The position numbers were made by a program, and so were the translations under genes. The notes under the pieces were generated by a model that made no database searches, was not told the DNA's origin, and saw only the letters and a program-made list of their open reading frames with translations. Below are positions 9,991-23,300 of a DNA stretch of 64,000 nucleotides, piece after piece. Numbering within the stretch: position 1 is the stretch's first letter; the number at the start of each line of letters is the position of its first letter. Origin of the DNA: Micractinium sp. NFX-FRZ (lineage: Eukaryota; Chlorophyta; Trebouxiophyceae; Chlorellales; Chlorellaceae); the NCBI GenBank assembly GCA_029339195.1, contig JAPTJF010000028.1, positions 186,001 through 250,000 of the forward strand, written 5' to 3'.

Positions 9991-11617
9991 TCAGGCTGCG
10001 TTCCTGGCGGGCACAGGGTTGCTGTGCGGCTGCCGGAACCTGCCGGCGGCGCTGGTGTAGGCCTGAGCCAGGATGCCGACGGTGGAAGAGCGAGGCATGG
10101 AGAGGCCGTTTGACTGCTTCCTGCCACGGCTCCTCCCCGCCGTGGTGAACATGCCGGCAGCACGGCTGTAAGACTGCAGTGGCGTGATGGGGCGGGCAGC
10201 AGAAGGTGCGTTTGTGAGCGGCTGTGAGGCGGAGAGCTATACATGTAAAACGAGCAACCTTTTTGGTGCAGCGGGTAGCGAATAGGGCTGGCAGAGGCAG
10301 GGCAGTGCGCAGGTATCAAAACCAGACAGGCAGCAGCCGGTGTGTCCCCTGCTAATCCCCGAAAAGCTCACCGCCATCCATTGGTCCTCCACTCCAGCAC
10401 ACGCCTCGTGCTCAGTCGGCCGGGGCGTGTTGGGCGCAGAGCCCAACCGCCCGCTGCCCCCGCGGGCCGGCAGCGGCGGCCGGGCCGCGGCGCCGCCGCG
10501 GGGAGGCATGGCGGCCGGCGCGCTCAGCGACTGACGCAGGTGGGGCGAACTGCTGGCTCCCTGGGAGGCCAGGGATGCTGGCATGCTGGATCTTGACAGG
10601 CTGAGGCCGGCAAACGTCACCCGCCGTGTGCTGGCCGGGGGCAGGAAGGGGGCACTACCTTCCCCCAGCAGGCCTGCCGCACCGGGGGTGCTGGCCTCGG
10701 ATCGAGGGGTGGCCCCCAGGCTACCCTCACTGTACCCCCAGCTGCTGCCCCTCAAGTCATAAGAGCCGCAGCTTTGAGAGCTGCTGCGTCCAAGCGCCAG
10801 GGAACGCAGGAGCGGGCGGGGCGAGGTGGGCGCTGGCGGCGCCGCCGGGCCCGCAGCGACGGCTGCAGGCGCTGTGCGCTGCTGACGCTGCTGCAGGTGC
10901 TGCTGCTGCTGCTGCTGCTGGCAGGCTGCCGCCGCGGCTGCAGCCGCCTGCCACTCCGCCTCGGCGGCTGCCACCGCCTCGGCAGCTGCAGCCGCGGTTG
11001 CCGCAGCCCGCTGCTGCCGCCGGGCCAGCTGCCACAGACGGTGCGCCTCGGCCTGTGGCAGTGTAAGGAAAGGGTCGAAGGAAGGGTGGTTAGAGATCTG
11101 GGTTGCCACATTTGCACCTTGTGGCTCAAGCAAAAAGCGGGCGAATCCAGACTTGCACAGGCTGGCAGCAGTGGGGAGCTGCACCCAAACACACTGGCAA
11201 TGTCAACACATGTGTGCAGTGGAACAGTTTACCCTTCACCACCCCTCAACGGAGCAAGGTCAGGACTCACCAGCGATGTCAGCATCTGCTCTTTGGTGTG
11301 GCCATCCAGCCACAATGGCTGCTGCTGCTGCGGCTGCGGCGGCTGCTGGGCTGTGCCTGCCGCTGCACCGCTGCTGCTGGCCCTGCTCAAGCTGGCCGCT
11401 CTCCAGCTGCCGCTGCTGCCGCTGCTGTTTGGGTGGCTGCTGCCGGAAGCGGGCACCAGCCCCAGCACCGCTGCACAATCATAGTCAGCAAGCAACGCCG
11501 CTGAGGGCAGCTGGGCAGCGGCGGCAGCGGCAGTGGCAGCAGCTGCCTTGCCGCTGCGGGCCCGGGCGGGCGTGAGCAGCTTCAGGGCCCGCCGGAAGGC
11601 GCCGGGCGCGGCGCCGC

Positions 11618-11649
<32 letters not shown>

Positions 11650-14115
11650 CAGATGAACTGGAAGTCTGCCCCGGAGGGCAGCACGTCGGCAACAATGACG
11701 CTGACGTCCGCCTGGGTTCCTCTGCACCAAGAAAACAGGGTGAGGGGTGCAGGGCGGCGGTTGGCACGCTGCGCTGGGCGGTGCACATATTGGCTGATGC
11801 GCTAATGCGAGCGGTCCTCAACATGGCACCGCTGCCGTGCCGCTGCTGCAACCCTGCCCCGCCCAGCAGTCCCAGCCCCACACTAGCTTCGTTTCATCTG
11901 CACTAGCTTGCCTGCCGGAAACCACCGCTTTGATCACTTCATGCGCCGCTGTCTTCACCGCTGCGCCGCGCATCGCCCGCAGCGTTCCCTCGCCAGCCTG
12001 GCTCCACACGCCGTCGGTAGCTAGGACCAAGCGGCCACCGGTGGGGGGCAGCAGCAACTGCAGCAGCCAGGCATTGGGCAGAGGGGGTAGGTGTAAGGGG
12101 TTGTTGTGGAGAGCCGGGAACCTTCCTGGGGGGTAGCTCAGTTCCTCAACGCTGCAGGTCGGTGACAGGCGGTTGAGCACAGAAGGCGCTGCGCCGCTGT
12201 GGGAAACAAAGGCCGCACTGCATGTCCCTCCAAAAAGGAAAATATAAAAGGCATGGCCCTCTTGCTGGCCACGCCGCGCTCGCCTGCTTGATGTGCGGCA
12301 GCGGCAGCAGCGCCGTCTCTGCCAAAGGCAGGTTGAAGTCCCCGATCGAGCGGCTCAGCGTCAGGCCGCCTGCAGGGACTCAAAGAGAGAGAAAGGGAGT
12401 GCAGAGCGTGCCTTTCACAACCACCACGTGCAGCCAAGTCGTGTGCATGCCGGCCCCCCATCACAACAATGCAGCTGCCGGTCAGCATGCACAGCACAGC
12501 AGCCCCACAGCGTGCACAGCGACAGCCCAGGCACTGCCTGCGCCACTCCGCGACCACCCCACTTGTGTCAGGAAGCAGGCAGATGCACGCCGCCTTTCGA
12601 AACCAGACCGGCAGTTTGCCCAGACCACGCACCTGGCCAGAGGCGCAGCACTCCGTCACCCCGCCCCACACCGGCAGCCGGCCCGCCGGTGCTGGCATCT
12701 AGCGCAGCCACGTGGCAACCCGCCGCAGCCAGGCGCCGCCGCTCCCTGGGGCTGCTGGCTATGATGTGATCGGTGCTCAACTCCTGCCAGGGGCCTGGGG
12801 CCCCTGTCAGCAGCACACACCGGCTGCTGCCTAGGCTGGCAACCGTCAACAGACGGCCCACCTGCAGACAAGGCAGGGCAGGGCAGACAGCAGGGGCCTG
12901 CGTCAGACGGCTGCACCCAACAGGTGACGCGCACTTCCAGCTGGCATTGTGCCTGCTGTGGGCTGCTGTGGGTGCCTGCAAACCCGCCAGGAGGGGGCAG
13001 ACGCGCTCTCGAGTCATGCATGCAGCATGCGCGAGCAGACGCAGCCCGGCACTCCCCCCGGCGGCGGCACCACAGCACAGCACTTTGCTGAGCTGCAGGC
13101 AGCTAGCTCCATTCGAGTACCGGACCCCCCAACATGTCTGTCCCACTGACAGACCCCTGCTGACGGCAGCAGCATGCACCTGCAGGACCAGCGTGACGGT
13201 GCACCCGCCAGAGGCGCCCGTGCACGCAAACCGGTGCTGCAGCTCCAGACTGCACAGTGCCACGGCCTGCTGCAGCGCCTCTGCCAGCTCAGCGCCAGCT
13301 GGGCCTGCTGCATGGTGGCTGCCAGGAGCCCCGCCGCTGCCGCCCTCCCCGTGCCCGCTGCTGGCTGCGACCCTCGGGTCGGGCAGGTGCGCTTCCAGCG
13401 CTGGCACGAGGTGGTCTGCTGCGCAGCGCGCCGCTGCTCCGCCGTTGTGCCCGTCAAATGCGGCAAAGAGGTGGTAGTGTGACGGCCTGCAGGCGGGGTG
13501 CAGGGCGGGCGGGGTTCAGCGAGCGCCATGGGGGAGTGATGCGAGCCGCATGCCGCCCCTGGTGCACATACAGCCTACAACGAGAGCCTCCGCCGGCAGC
13601 GCCAGCAAAGCAGCGACGGCCTGCTCACGTCATCTGCTGCTCCTGCCCCGCTGCTGCCTCCCAATCGTCCAGCCAGCCCCCCGAGGGCGTGCTGCCAAGG
13701 GAGGACGGCTCATCTTTGCTGCCTGGCCAGGGCCGACGGACTGCCACAACAGCGTCCTGCAGTAGCGGCAGGCGGCGGCGGGAGCTGTAGTCAGAGGAGG
13801 TTTTCGATGGGCGCTGCGCGCCCCTTTCGGCCGTCTCGCGATCTTGGTTCCGCATGATTTGCCACAAGGCAGCGGAAATTGTCGAACAACCCTCACCTCG
13901 CCCTTCGTCGCCCAAGTGCCGACACTCCAGCTCGCCTCCACGGCAAGAGCGCGCATGCTACTGGGTAGGCTGATGGGTGAAGTGCGCAATGCATGCCGGT
14001 CGTCCTCCTCAGAAATGCACTCTAAGGAGTGCGCGCTTCCTGCGCTTGGATTATGCAATGCCACTGTGAACCCCGTCTGCGGGTCCCAGGGGGCGACTGC
14101 ACGGGCTTGCACCAT
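9991..14115 (-). CDS. Plant-type protein phosphatase 2C with long Ser-rich tail
   Basis: Nine exons (14115-13897, 13756-13629, 13486-13180, 12861-12633, 12369-12284, 12057-11912, 11721-11271, 11052-10372, 10173-9991) join in frame to 809 residues. Metal-dependent Ser/Thr phosphatase motifs appear in order: GEDAVVA (metal Glu-Asp), FAAFDGHNGG, SGGCTVTLVLQ, RLWPGGLTLSRSIGDF, GGRLVLATDGVW and GTQADVSVIVADV. The order and the WPGG/IKQ context resemble the Arabidopsis PP2C12 group (At1g47380). The usual GDSR is GSSR here. Two introns need GC donors (CAG|GCGAGC after IKQ and CAG|GCAAGC after VVSGR). The roughly 430-residue tail is Ala/Gln/Ser-rich and holds RRVTF, a PP1-docking (RVxF) consensus. 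A GTG-started upstream extension to 14241 was not used. Confidence 0.8.
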
Positions 14116-14609
14116 GCCGGTGCTGCGATTATCGGTATAAGGAGGCCGAGACAGCGCCGAGTGCGTGCAACGGAATGGGTTGGTGCGCTTGTTGGAGCGT
14201 GCTCCTCCTAGGAATACCACGCAATCAGAGCGGTTCTGCACTTGACAACTTGAATGAAGTCATCGAGCTTTGCGAGCGTTGACAGCGTCGCGGAATGCGA
14301 TGCGCGCGCGCCTTCCTTTGCCGGCACGGTGCCTGCAAGGCAGGGTCTAGTGCTTCGAATGTAGATACAAACGATTGGAAGTGCGTAAATCAGAGTGGCA
14401 AGCAACCCGTGGAGACCCCTGCTCCACAGCACCGCTGCCGCCACACAAGGGGCGGCGGTCCCGCGCCATTCTCCCTGCCGTCATCTTCTCTCTCCTGGCC
14501 CAGCACATATTGCCCTCTTGATTGTGTGTCGTGATGCTTACAACACTCCAAGTCACCAATGGTGCTGTGCACCTATCGACGTTCAGGTTCAGGGCCACTT
14601 GCGCACATC
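14116..14609. other. Spacer between PP2C and membrane-protein genes
   Basis: This is the promoter side of the PP2C gene and the 3' side of the membrane-protein gene. A minus-strand TGTAA (plus ttaca at 14538-14542) lies about 70 nt past that gene's stop. No other feature is seen. Confidence 0.4.
14538..14542 (-). terminator. Poly(A) signal TGTAA for membrane protein copy 1
   Basis: The plus strand reads ttaca about 70 nt beyond the stop codon, a typical distance for a green-algal signal. Confidence 0.45.
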
Positions 14610-15942
14610 TCACGCCTCCTGCCTTGCCAGCACCGCCGCCAGGTATGCCGCCAGCCCAGAGCCGCCGATGAACACAGGCCACGTGATTGCGTCTGCCGCA
14701 TCCAGCAGAGGCTGGCACAGCAGGCGATGCTGGTTTGGCAGAAACTGATGTGGGTGCTGTCCGGCATCACCGTCCTCCCCGCCTGGCTGATCACCTGCTG
14801 CACTTTGAGCTAGCTCTGCGGCCTGCTTGTGTGCCCACTGCAGCTGGGGGCGCCAGACGAGCAGCATGGGCAACACCAGTCCCAGCGCCACCTGCACGGG
14901 GGCGGTGACGCATTACAAGCACAGTCGATTCGGGCAATGCGGGGGGTGCCATCCAGCCCGCCACTGCGCCAAACCAAATCACCTTGCCTGCCTGCCTAGT
15001 AAAACTGCCTGCAATGCCATGCCACGCCCACACTGGCAGACGGGCTTACCTCTGATGCCCACACCACTGCTGTGCACTTCTCCGTGTCGTTCGCCGCCGC
15101 GGCTGCTGCCGCCAGGTGCTCACGCGTGCCCAAGCACACCAGCGAGGCGAGCTGCTGCAGCACCCAGTAGAGTGCCCGCGCCAGCCGTGCATTGCTGCTG
15201 TGCTGCGCCACGTACCGAGCGCAGCCTGCACACAGAGCGCGGTACGACACAGATTAGGAGGTGAGCCGGAGGGCTGCTTCTCACCCATTCGAGAGCACAG
15301 GGCAAGCGCAGAGCGTGGAATGTGTGCGATGCAGGGCAGTCCCGCTGCGCCCTGCCCACCTGTCGGCGCCCACCACATCAGCAGGCCCACGCCCAGGGTC
15401 TGTGCCAGCAGGTGCACCAGCGGGGGAAGGGGAAATCCCACTGCGGCCACGATGCAGGCGTCCACCCAAGCCAGGGGCAGCAGCAGGAGGAAGAGGGAGC
15501 GCAGCGTGCCGGAAAGCGAAAGCACGGCGGCACCGTCGTCGGCGGTGCCGCTGCTGATGCCGCCGCTGCTGCTGCTGCTCCAGCCAGCAGGCTGCATGGC
15601 GCGCTGGGTGTCCACCAGCAGAGGGATCAGGAGCAGGGAGGTGCGCAGGGCCACGAGCAGAGGCGTGCGCATGCGGGCAGCGTACAGCTGGCGCGGCAGG
15701 CAGAGCCGGGCTAGCAGCGCCACCAAGTTGAGGCACACAAGTGGGTGCATCAGCGGGCGCTCCTCTGCCGTCAGGCCGCCCATCAGCAGGACAGCCGTCT
15801 GCACGGCGAAGACGAGTGCAAAGGCTGGGACGTCACGGTCCCCGATGGTGGAGGAGTCAAGCGACGCGTGGGGGCAGGGCTGGGACCGGTCACGTTCACG
15901 CCCGCCGACGGGGCCCGCTGCCGGGCCAGGCTCGCTGACCAT
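14610..15942 (-). CDS. Seven-helix membrane protein of unknown family, copy 1
   Basis: The exons are 15942-15360, 15225-15050 and 14891-14610, joining in frame to 346 residues. I do not recognise the family. Probable membrane segments, in order: FALVFAVQTAVLLMG, LVCLNLVALLARLCL, LLVALRTSLLLIPLLV, SLFLLLLPLAWVDACIVAAV, a proline-rich FPLPPLVHLLAQTLGVGLLM, VALGLVLPMLLVW and a C-terminal TWPVFIGGSGLAAYLAAVLA. The loop carrying TREHLAAAAAAA precedes an acidic/Cys segment. The paralogue at 30729-32173 shares most blocks nearly identically, notably SLFLLLLPLAW, GxPLPPLVHLLAQTLGVGLLM and YWxLxQLASLVC. The start chosen is MVSEPGP; an upstream frame to 16014 exists. Confidence 0.7.
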
Positions 15943-17382
15943 GGAGGGCGCTGAATGCGTGCACGACTGGGCGGTTTGTGTGGCTGAGTACGCAGCCCTG
16001 CAGAGAAGCAGCAACGGAGCGCGTGTGCGGCTCTCGGACCGGCTGGCGCGGGTGCAAGGGCGGCACCGTGGTATGGATGGCGGGAGGCAGCGACCGCAGG
16101 GCGGCGAGGGGAGCAGGGCGGCTGGGCGGGCACTTCAGGGGCGCGGCATCAGGAACGACTCACAAGCATGGCCGTGCCTGGTCCCAACACTCCAGCGCGT
16201 CTACTTCGCTGTGCCACGGTCTTGCCAGCCCGGCTCGCTGGCAGGACTTTCTGATCTCAAGACGCAACGTTGCTCTGGGAGCAAGCAACGAATAAATAGG
16301 CTCCGTACTGCAGGCCCTGAGGCAAATGATGCTCGAGTTACCTGCATGCTTCGGCTGCTCGGAGCCCTGCCAACTCTGGCTAGCTGTACATCGTCCAGTT
16401 CGTCTCCACCCATTCCCGGTGAAACAGCCAGTAGCGGTACTGGCAGTGTGGGGCGGGGCCGGGTGTGGGGGGCTGTGTGAAACGGTGGCGGCAGCTGATC
16501 TCTGGCACAGGCACCGCCGCCGCACCGCCGCACCGCCGCACCTCCCGCCCCTCATCTGCCCGTCCTCGCAGCATTTTTGCAGCATGCTGTGTTCCCCCCA
16601 GCCCCTACACTCTCAGCAACCAGACTGAGTTCCACGCCCCTCCTTACACCCCACTTCCGTGTTCGCCCCTGGGCCCCCATTCCTTGCACCACTGCACCCC
16701 GCTGTTGAACCAGGCGCCTCGAGCCCCGCCACCCACCTGCCAACAACCCGTCCCTCCCCCCGATAATAACGTCGCTCCGCACTCCATCTGAATTTCAGCA
16801 GTCCTTGTGTTCTTAGAAAAGACGGTGATCCGGCCATGCTGTGCATGCCTCCCCCATGTAATCTCAACCACAAGGGGCTGTCCCGGTGCATCCATGTGGT
16901 CTACCTCCTGCCCAACCAATATAGCATGTACCGTACAAGGAGGCTGCCGGGTTTGTGCACCACCCATGAACGACGGAATCGTTCCTAAAGGCAAAGGAAT
17001 TCCTGTCACTGGCCGCACTGCAGTACAGCCAGCCATGGACACAGCGGCGGTACGGTGAGGCGGCGCCAACCGCTGACGTCTGCCTGCCTGCCTGCATGGT
17101 TTCGCTCGCTACTGCGTTCTTCGTTTTGCACGTTAATCACTGACCAATACAATGTTTGAAGGAATGTTGATACATGCAGGTGTTGGATGGCCCCATTGCT
17201 TTGGTGGCAGGGGCGCTGGCTAGACTGCAGGATCAGTGGCAGCTGCAGCGCCAGTTCGCAGCAGCTGCTGCTACTGTGCAGTTGGTGCGGCCTCATCTGC
17301 CTATTAAAGTTCCAGCCGCCAGGGCAGGCTGCTGCTGCTGCGCACCTGGTGCCACCTGTTGTGCTGCCGCCGCCGCTGCCTG
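15943..17382. other. Intergenic region, 1.4 kb
   Basis: This holds the 5' flank of membrane protein copy 1 and the 3' flank of the SNF2 gene. Short plus-strand frames (for example 16807-17058) lack family features. No RNA gene or mobile element is recognised. Confidence 0.4.
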
Positions 17383-20300
17383 CTACCGCCCTCCCTGCTG
17401 CTGCTGTCCACCACCGCCGCCACCGGCACCAGCAACTGCTGCTGCTGCCTCTGCCGCCGTTGTTGCAGCTGAGTCCCGCCCCGCCCTGCTGCTGCTGCTG
17501 CCGCCTGCCGTTGTTGGCGCCCCCGCTGCTGCTGCCGCCCCCGCTGCCGCTGCTGCCGCTGCCGCTGGCTGCGCCACTGCCGGCGGCTCCTCAATCCCCA
17601 GCAGCATCTGCAGCTCAGCGTGGTTCACTCCCCCCAGCCCCTGCTTGAGTGCCGGGTTGGCGGCCAGCGCGGCTGCCAGGCTGCCCTGCCGCCGCTGCTC
17701 CAGCATCTCTCGGATGCGCACCTCCACAGTGCCTGCACCACAACAGGACAGGTGGAAAGAAGGGATGGGTGGGTGGGCCACGTGCGGCAGGGACCAGTGC
17801 TGAGGCAGGGAGGGCGAGCAGGTGCTGAGCAGCTGAGCGGCGCCAGGAGGCGGGCAGCAAAGCCGGGTCAGCAAGAAACGGCAACGCTGGCCGTTCCTGC
17901 CCGCCTGTCGACGCCAGCGGTGCCCAAAAGTGGGGCCCTGGCGGCTGCCAGCTGGCACCAGCTGGCAGCCTTGCATGGCTCACCTTTGGCCGCACCACCT
18001 TGATTGGCTTCTGCTGCCCCATGCGGTGCACTGCACAGGGCAGCAGCAGAGGTGGGGGGCAGGACCAGGGCATGGGATCGACGGAATTGCCGCCAGCTGA
18101 CATGCTGGGCCAGGGGGCAGGCAGGAGGGCAAGCGGGCTGCGGCTGAGCGGGTTGGGCACGCGCTCGAGTGGTGGGCTGGCAGAGAAGCTGGCAACAGGT
18201 GGAGGTTTGCAGGTGGGCGGGTGGGCGGTCACTCTGCCATCACCATGTGCCGTTATCAGAAGTATAGGACAGGAGGCGGGCACACCACCACCGCCACCAT
18301 CACCTCACTCCCTGCCCTGGCCCAGCCAGATTTGAGCCGCTGAAAGAGCCCCACCTCGGCCGATGGCCTGGAACTCTTGGAAGGCTTCCAGGCAGGGGTC
18401 CAGGAAGAACACGTGGGCAGCCGCCGTCAGGTTGAGGCCGACACTGTTGCTCCTGCATGGGCCATACAATGAAACACGACACATAAAACCATGCAGGGCC
18501 GGGTAGGTAAACCAAGCTGCTTGCACTGAAAGGCTCAGGGTTTACAGACTGGCATGGGTGCAAGCAGCACCAGCCCGTGCCTCGCACCAACCGCGCGCCC
18601 CACACGTGATGCTGCGATGCATTATGTCTGTATGTATGCATGTGTGCTTGCGAGGGATTGCAACGGAAGGCCAAAGTGACTCACTCTGCTGTGAGCAGGA
18701 AGAGGGTGGTGGGTGGGTCGCTTTGGAAGGCTTCAATCTGCTTGGCGCGCTTGCGCGCATCCATGCCGCCGTTGATGGTCCTGCGGCGGGGCGGGGCGGG
18801 GGTAGACAGGGTGGGAGGGCAGGGCACATGGGCGGGAGTAGGCAGGCAACGGGTTTCCACGGCTTGCCCTGCGGTAGACGGGGCGACAGCGGGCTGGGTG
18901 CAGCCGTCAGCACACGGCGGCAGGAGCAGCAGCCTCCCAGCAGCCCCATAGGGGGCCCGGGTGATGGTTAGTGACGGCACCAGCAGCTGCACCCACACCA
19001 CACAATCGATTCCATCAATCCCGGCATTGCCGTGACCCACGACTGCCATACACGAGCATCCAACTGGAAGCGCAACCAACAGTGAGCAGAGATGCTGCCA
19101 CAATCGGCACCTGTGCTGCAGCCCCAGCGGCTTCAGCCGAGCTCCCAGCAGGTCCAGAGCGGGCTGATGGTTGCCAAACACCAAGATCTGCACTGGTCAG
19201 CAGCCGGCCAACACTTTGCAGTTCCATCAGCAGTGCCAGGGGTGCCAGGATTTGCCAGCTGGATTTGCCTGCAGGGGTTTAGTCTTGAATGATGCCTGCC
19301 ACTCTACCCTGCCCAGCGCGACATATGCTTGCACCTGGTACCAGTGGAAGCCCTGCACCTGACTTTCCTCCCACCCACCTTGTCCTCGGGGTGCCGCCTG
19401 TGCACCGCCGTCGCCTCCTTCAGCAGGCAGTCAATCTTGGATGAGAAGAAGTGGACGGGAGCCTGGCCGCCCTTGCCGCGGCCAGTGCACAGCTCGTAGC
19501 AGCCTGGACAGTCGAGGACAAGGGGAATGGTGGGAGGAAGGCAGCAGCGACATGCTCTGATCGTGACGCGCTGCCACCCACACCGCCTGCACCCACGTGC
19601 CCACCACATGCAGCATCAGTGTGCTGCCTACACTCCAACATGTCGGCACATCGGCACTCCTTGCGGGTGCCTCAGGCCAGCCTGCTCTGTGCTGCGCTGC
19701 GCTGTGGTGCACGGTGCTGATGTGATGTCCCCTCCTGTACTGCGCTGCGCTGTGCCGTGCCGTGCCCACCTGAGCACGCCATGCGCAGCGGCTTCAGCAG
19801 GCCCTGCAGCCGCTCCCGCTTCTCGGCAATCATGCCGTTGACCTGGCCCAGGCCCTCGTCCTGCCTCTTGCCACATGCACGGTTGCTGCAGTGGGCGGAG
19901 GGAGGCGTGTTGGGAGGGGTGGCGTCGGGCGGGCATCGCCAGGCAGAGAGCGCTGGTAGATTGCACGGTGAGCACCCAAACTGGCAGTGTGGGTTGCACG
20001 GGGATGCAAGCAGCAGGGCGGCCAGCAGCAGAGTCGGGGGGACAGCGACAGCCGCAAGCCTCTGCTGCTGCCGCTACTGCCCCTGCTGCACGCATGGGTA
20101 TGCACGCCCCTCCTCCCAGCAGGCCGCAGCATGCTCGCCTCTGCCGCTGCCGCTCCCTCCTGCGCAGCAGGGTCTGGAGCTCGCGGTTGAGAGTGCCGAA
20201 GCGCTTGTCCGCCTGCTGCTCCATCTGGCTGTAGTGCTTCTGGTCGGCACGGCTCAGCTTCACCTGCACGTGCTCAAGCCAAGATGGGGAGACGGGGGAG

Positions 20301-23300
20301 CGGGCTCTGGGGCTTAGGCAAGAGCAGCAGCTTGTCCCTTTGCTTCCCTGCAAGGCCTGGAGGCCTGGCTGCCAAGCGCAGGCAACGCCTGCCAGCAGGG
20401 GCCCAGGAAGTGGGGCAGGCAGGGCAGCATCCGCCGCCTGCTCCACACCCCTGCCGGCCTTGGCTCCCACCGCACCTGCCTGCCCACTTCAACCTTATCA
20501 TCGTCGCATCTGCTTTGCCCCATCACTCTGCTGCAGCTGCTTGCCCACCCTTGCTCTCACCGACCTGCTTGGTCTTCTCTGTCAGGCGCGGCAGCTTCAG
20601 GTTCACCCGGCCATCCACCTTGCCGCCCATGGTGTAGCGGATCATGCTCCTCTGCAGGGCGGGCGGGGTGGAGGGGGCGGAAGTGAACAACAATACACGC
20701 AAGAGTTCCACGTTGCCACGTCATTGTGTAGGGGCGTGAAGTGGCAGGTCATGTGTTGCAAAGAGCAAAAGGGGTGCTGCAAGGGCAGCAGCAATGCCAG
20801 TAAACAGCAACACCAGCTGTCCATGGCAGAGCCACTCAAGCCGGACGCACAGCCCCACGGTCCTGCTGTGCAGCCCAGCCCAGCAGGCGCAGCAGGGCGC
20901 AGCAGGCACAGCAGCGGCAGACCTCCAGCAGGTATCCCAGGCTGTGGGGGCTCCAGGAAAGCCCGCCATACAGCTCCCCCAGGCGGAGGAACCGCAGGGC
21001 GGGCTTCAGGTCTGACATCTTGCCCCGCACAGGCGTGCCGGTGAGGCACCACCGGTGGCGGCAGTTCCAGCTTTCGCCAAAGTCTTGGGGGGGCGGAGGG
21101 AGCACAGCATGCGGGGAGGAGGGACGGGAGCTCAGCAGGTGACTGCAGCAGCACGGCAGCAGCACGGCACAGCACAGCACAGCCTAGCACAGCACAGCAC
21201 AGCACAGCACAGCACAGCACGTGCATGTCGAAGGAGCGCCAACCAGGGGCACTCGTGGGGCACGCCAAGTGCACAGGCAGCAACACCCGCCTGTGAGACG
21301 CTTTGGCAAGGAGACTAGACTAGTTTATTGCCCCGGCGCGCAGTGCCCGCCCGTCTCCTCACCGTCCAGCTGCTCCCCCATGCCCTTGTACTGCGGTTCG
21401 TCCACCACGATACGCCACCAGTAGATAGACCCCAGGCCCGCATGCTCGCCCGCCCCCCGATTGGCCTCCCCCCACTCCCGAGAGAGGATGCCCGAGGTAG
21501 TGAGCACCAGCGAGGCGGCGGCCAGGTCAGCCAGGCTGTGCTGCTTGCGCTCCGGCCCATAGTATGAGATGAACTGCAGGGGAGGTGGGAAAGGGTGGCA
21601 GAGGCGGTGATAATTGGGGCAGCGGTGGAATGTGCACCAGGCTGTGCTGGGAAGCGGCAGCCTGGGAGGAGCGACTCGCCTGAGTTGCTGCCAGCCAGAG
21701 CGTGCCGCCTGCAAGGCACCTTGGCGCTCCTCAAGGGCATGCACGAGCCTCGCTGGCTCGGAAGCAGGGGGTTTGGGGAGTGAGGAAGGGTGGGGGAAGG
21801 GTGGAGGTGGATGTGTGAGGTGGGAACACAGACCACGTGTTGACATCAAGCCGGCTTGCCTCAAACTCGAGTCCCCCTCACCTCAAACTCAGGCCCCAGC
21901 CAGGTGCTCAGCTCCACTTCCCACTGGCCCAGCAGGGAGGCAGGCACCACCACCAGCGTGCCCCCATGCAGGCTGTTGGCCAGGTGCGCAGCTGTGGGGG
22001 GAGCAAGGTACACACGGGGGGGCAGGAAGGCATGTGTTGCAGAGTCAGAAGGGAGGAAGGAAGGTGGGGAGGTCTGGGAAGGCGGGCGGGCACCCCCGCC
22101 AGCATGCCGCCGGGCAGCCTGCCTCAGCCAAGCGTGCCGCTGCAGGCGGGGCGACACAGACGAGCGGCAGCTTGGTGTGCCGCCTCAGCAGCTGGGGGCC
22201 TGAGAAGGGTTCTCCTGAACTTGCACTGCAAAGCCTCCCCACCCCGTCCGGCATGGACGCCCACAGCAGCAGATGTGCCGCACTTGGCTGCACCCGCTGC
22301 ATCTGTACAAGCGGCACTTGCAGTGGCTGTATCTGTATATGCGGCACCTGTGCAAGCTGCGCCCCCCCTCTCACCCATGGCATCACCCGGCACAGCAGGC
22401 TGCCAGCGTGCATCCCGCCAAGACGCGGGGGGCGGGTTGAGCGCAGCGACCGCCGCTTGGATGGGCGTCTTGCCCATTCCCGGCTCCAGAGCCAGGATGC
22501 CGCTGCCGCCGGCCACACAAATCGAGTTCTGCACGGGAGGGCGCCGCGCCCAGGAAGCCAAAACACGGCCGTGCGATTTGTGGGGCCGGATAGACACCAA
22601 CATGTTGGGTGCGTGCAGGGTGTACCGGGCGCCTTCCCACGTGCCGGTTGCAAGTGCAGCCGCCTGCCTGCCTGGGAGCCCGCATGGATCGATGCTAAGC
22701 CCGATCCTACGGCAAGCACAACAAGGTTGCCCCCTCATGCAAAACACACAAACATCGCGCCCCCTAATTCACAGGCACGAAAAGGGGATGCCGCACAGAT
22801 GCTCAAGGATGTTTGATCCTGAGGCATGCACACAAAGGCAGGCCAAGCGCCCTTTATCCATAAGCACAGCGCACCTCCAGGAAGATGCGTGAGTGGTCAA
22901 TGCGAATGGAGAAGAGCAGCGGCGCCAGGTAGCAGGTGAGGGAGGCGGCCTGGGCATCTGCCAGCGGAATGCGCGTCCACATGTGCTGCCCCGTGCCGCC
23001 CTCGGCCCGCTCCATTTCTGCGGTGACAAGAGGAGGGGGCTTGCAGGCAAGGACTGAGCCAGAGGGTGCACAGAACAAGCCAGTGGGTGCACGCACTCAA
23101 AGGGTGAGGCGCCACCACAGGGAGTGTGCCTGGCGCCCAGCGACGGCCGCACGGCGCTGCCTGCTACGGCGTGATTGCACACAACATGAGGGCATATATG
23201 GGAGCCTCCGGACACAAAGGCGCCGGCGCTTTTGAGACAGCTTCCGATGATCCGTTCCAGGCAGCAATGTAGCAGCGGCTGAGCCGCCTTTTCCACCAAT

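Noticed and set aside
11603..11650. Cysteine-rich ORFs such as CCCCCCCCC runs
   Set aside because: These are antisense readings of polyglutamine or polyalanine codons (GCTGCTG arrays), not real cysteine-rich proteins.
22250..22380. Cys-rich peptide with CTRCICTSGTCSGCICICGT pattern resembling a metal-binding domain
   Set aside because: It lies on the plus strand inside an SNF2 intron and stems from a degenerate tandem repeat of a ggcacttgcagtggctgtatctg-like unit.
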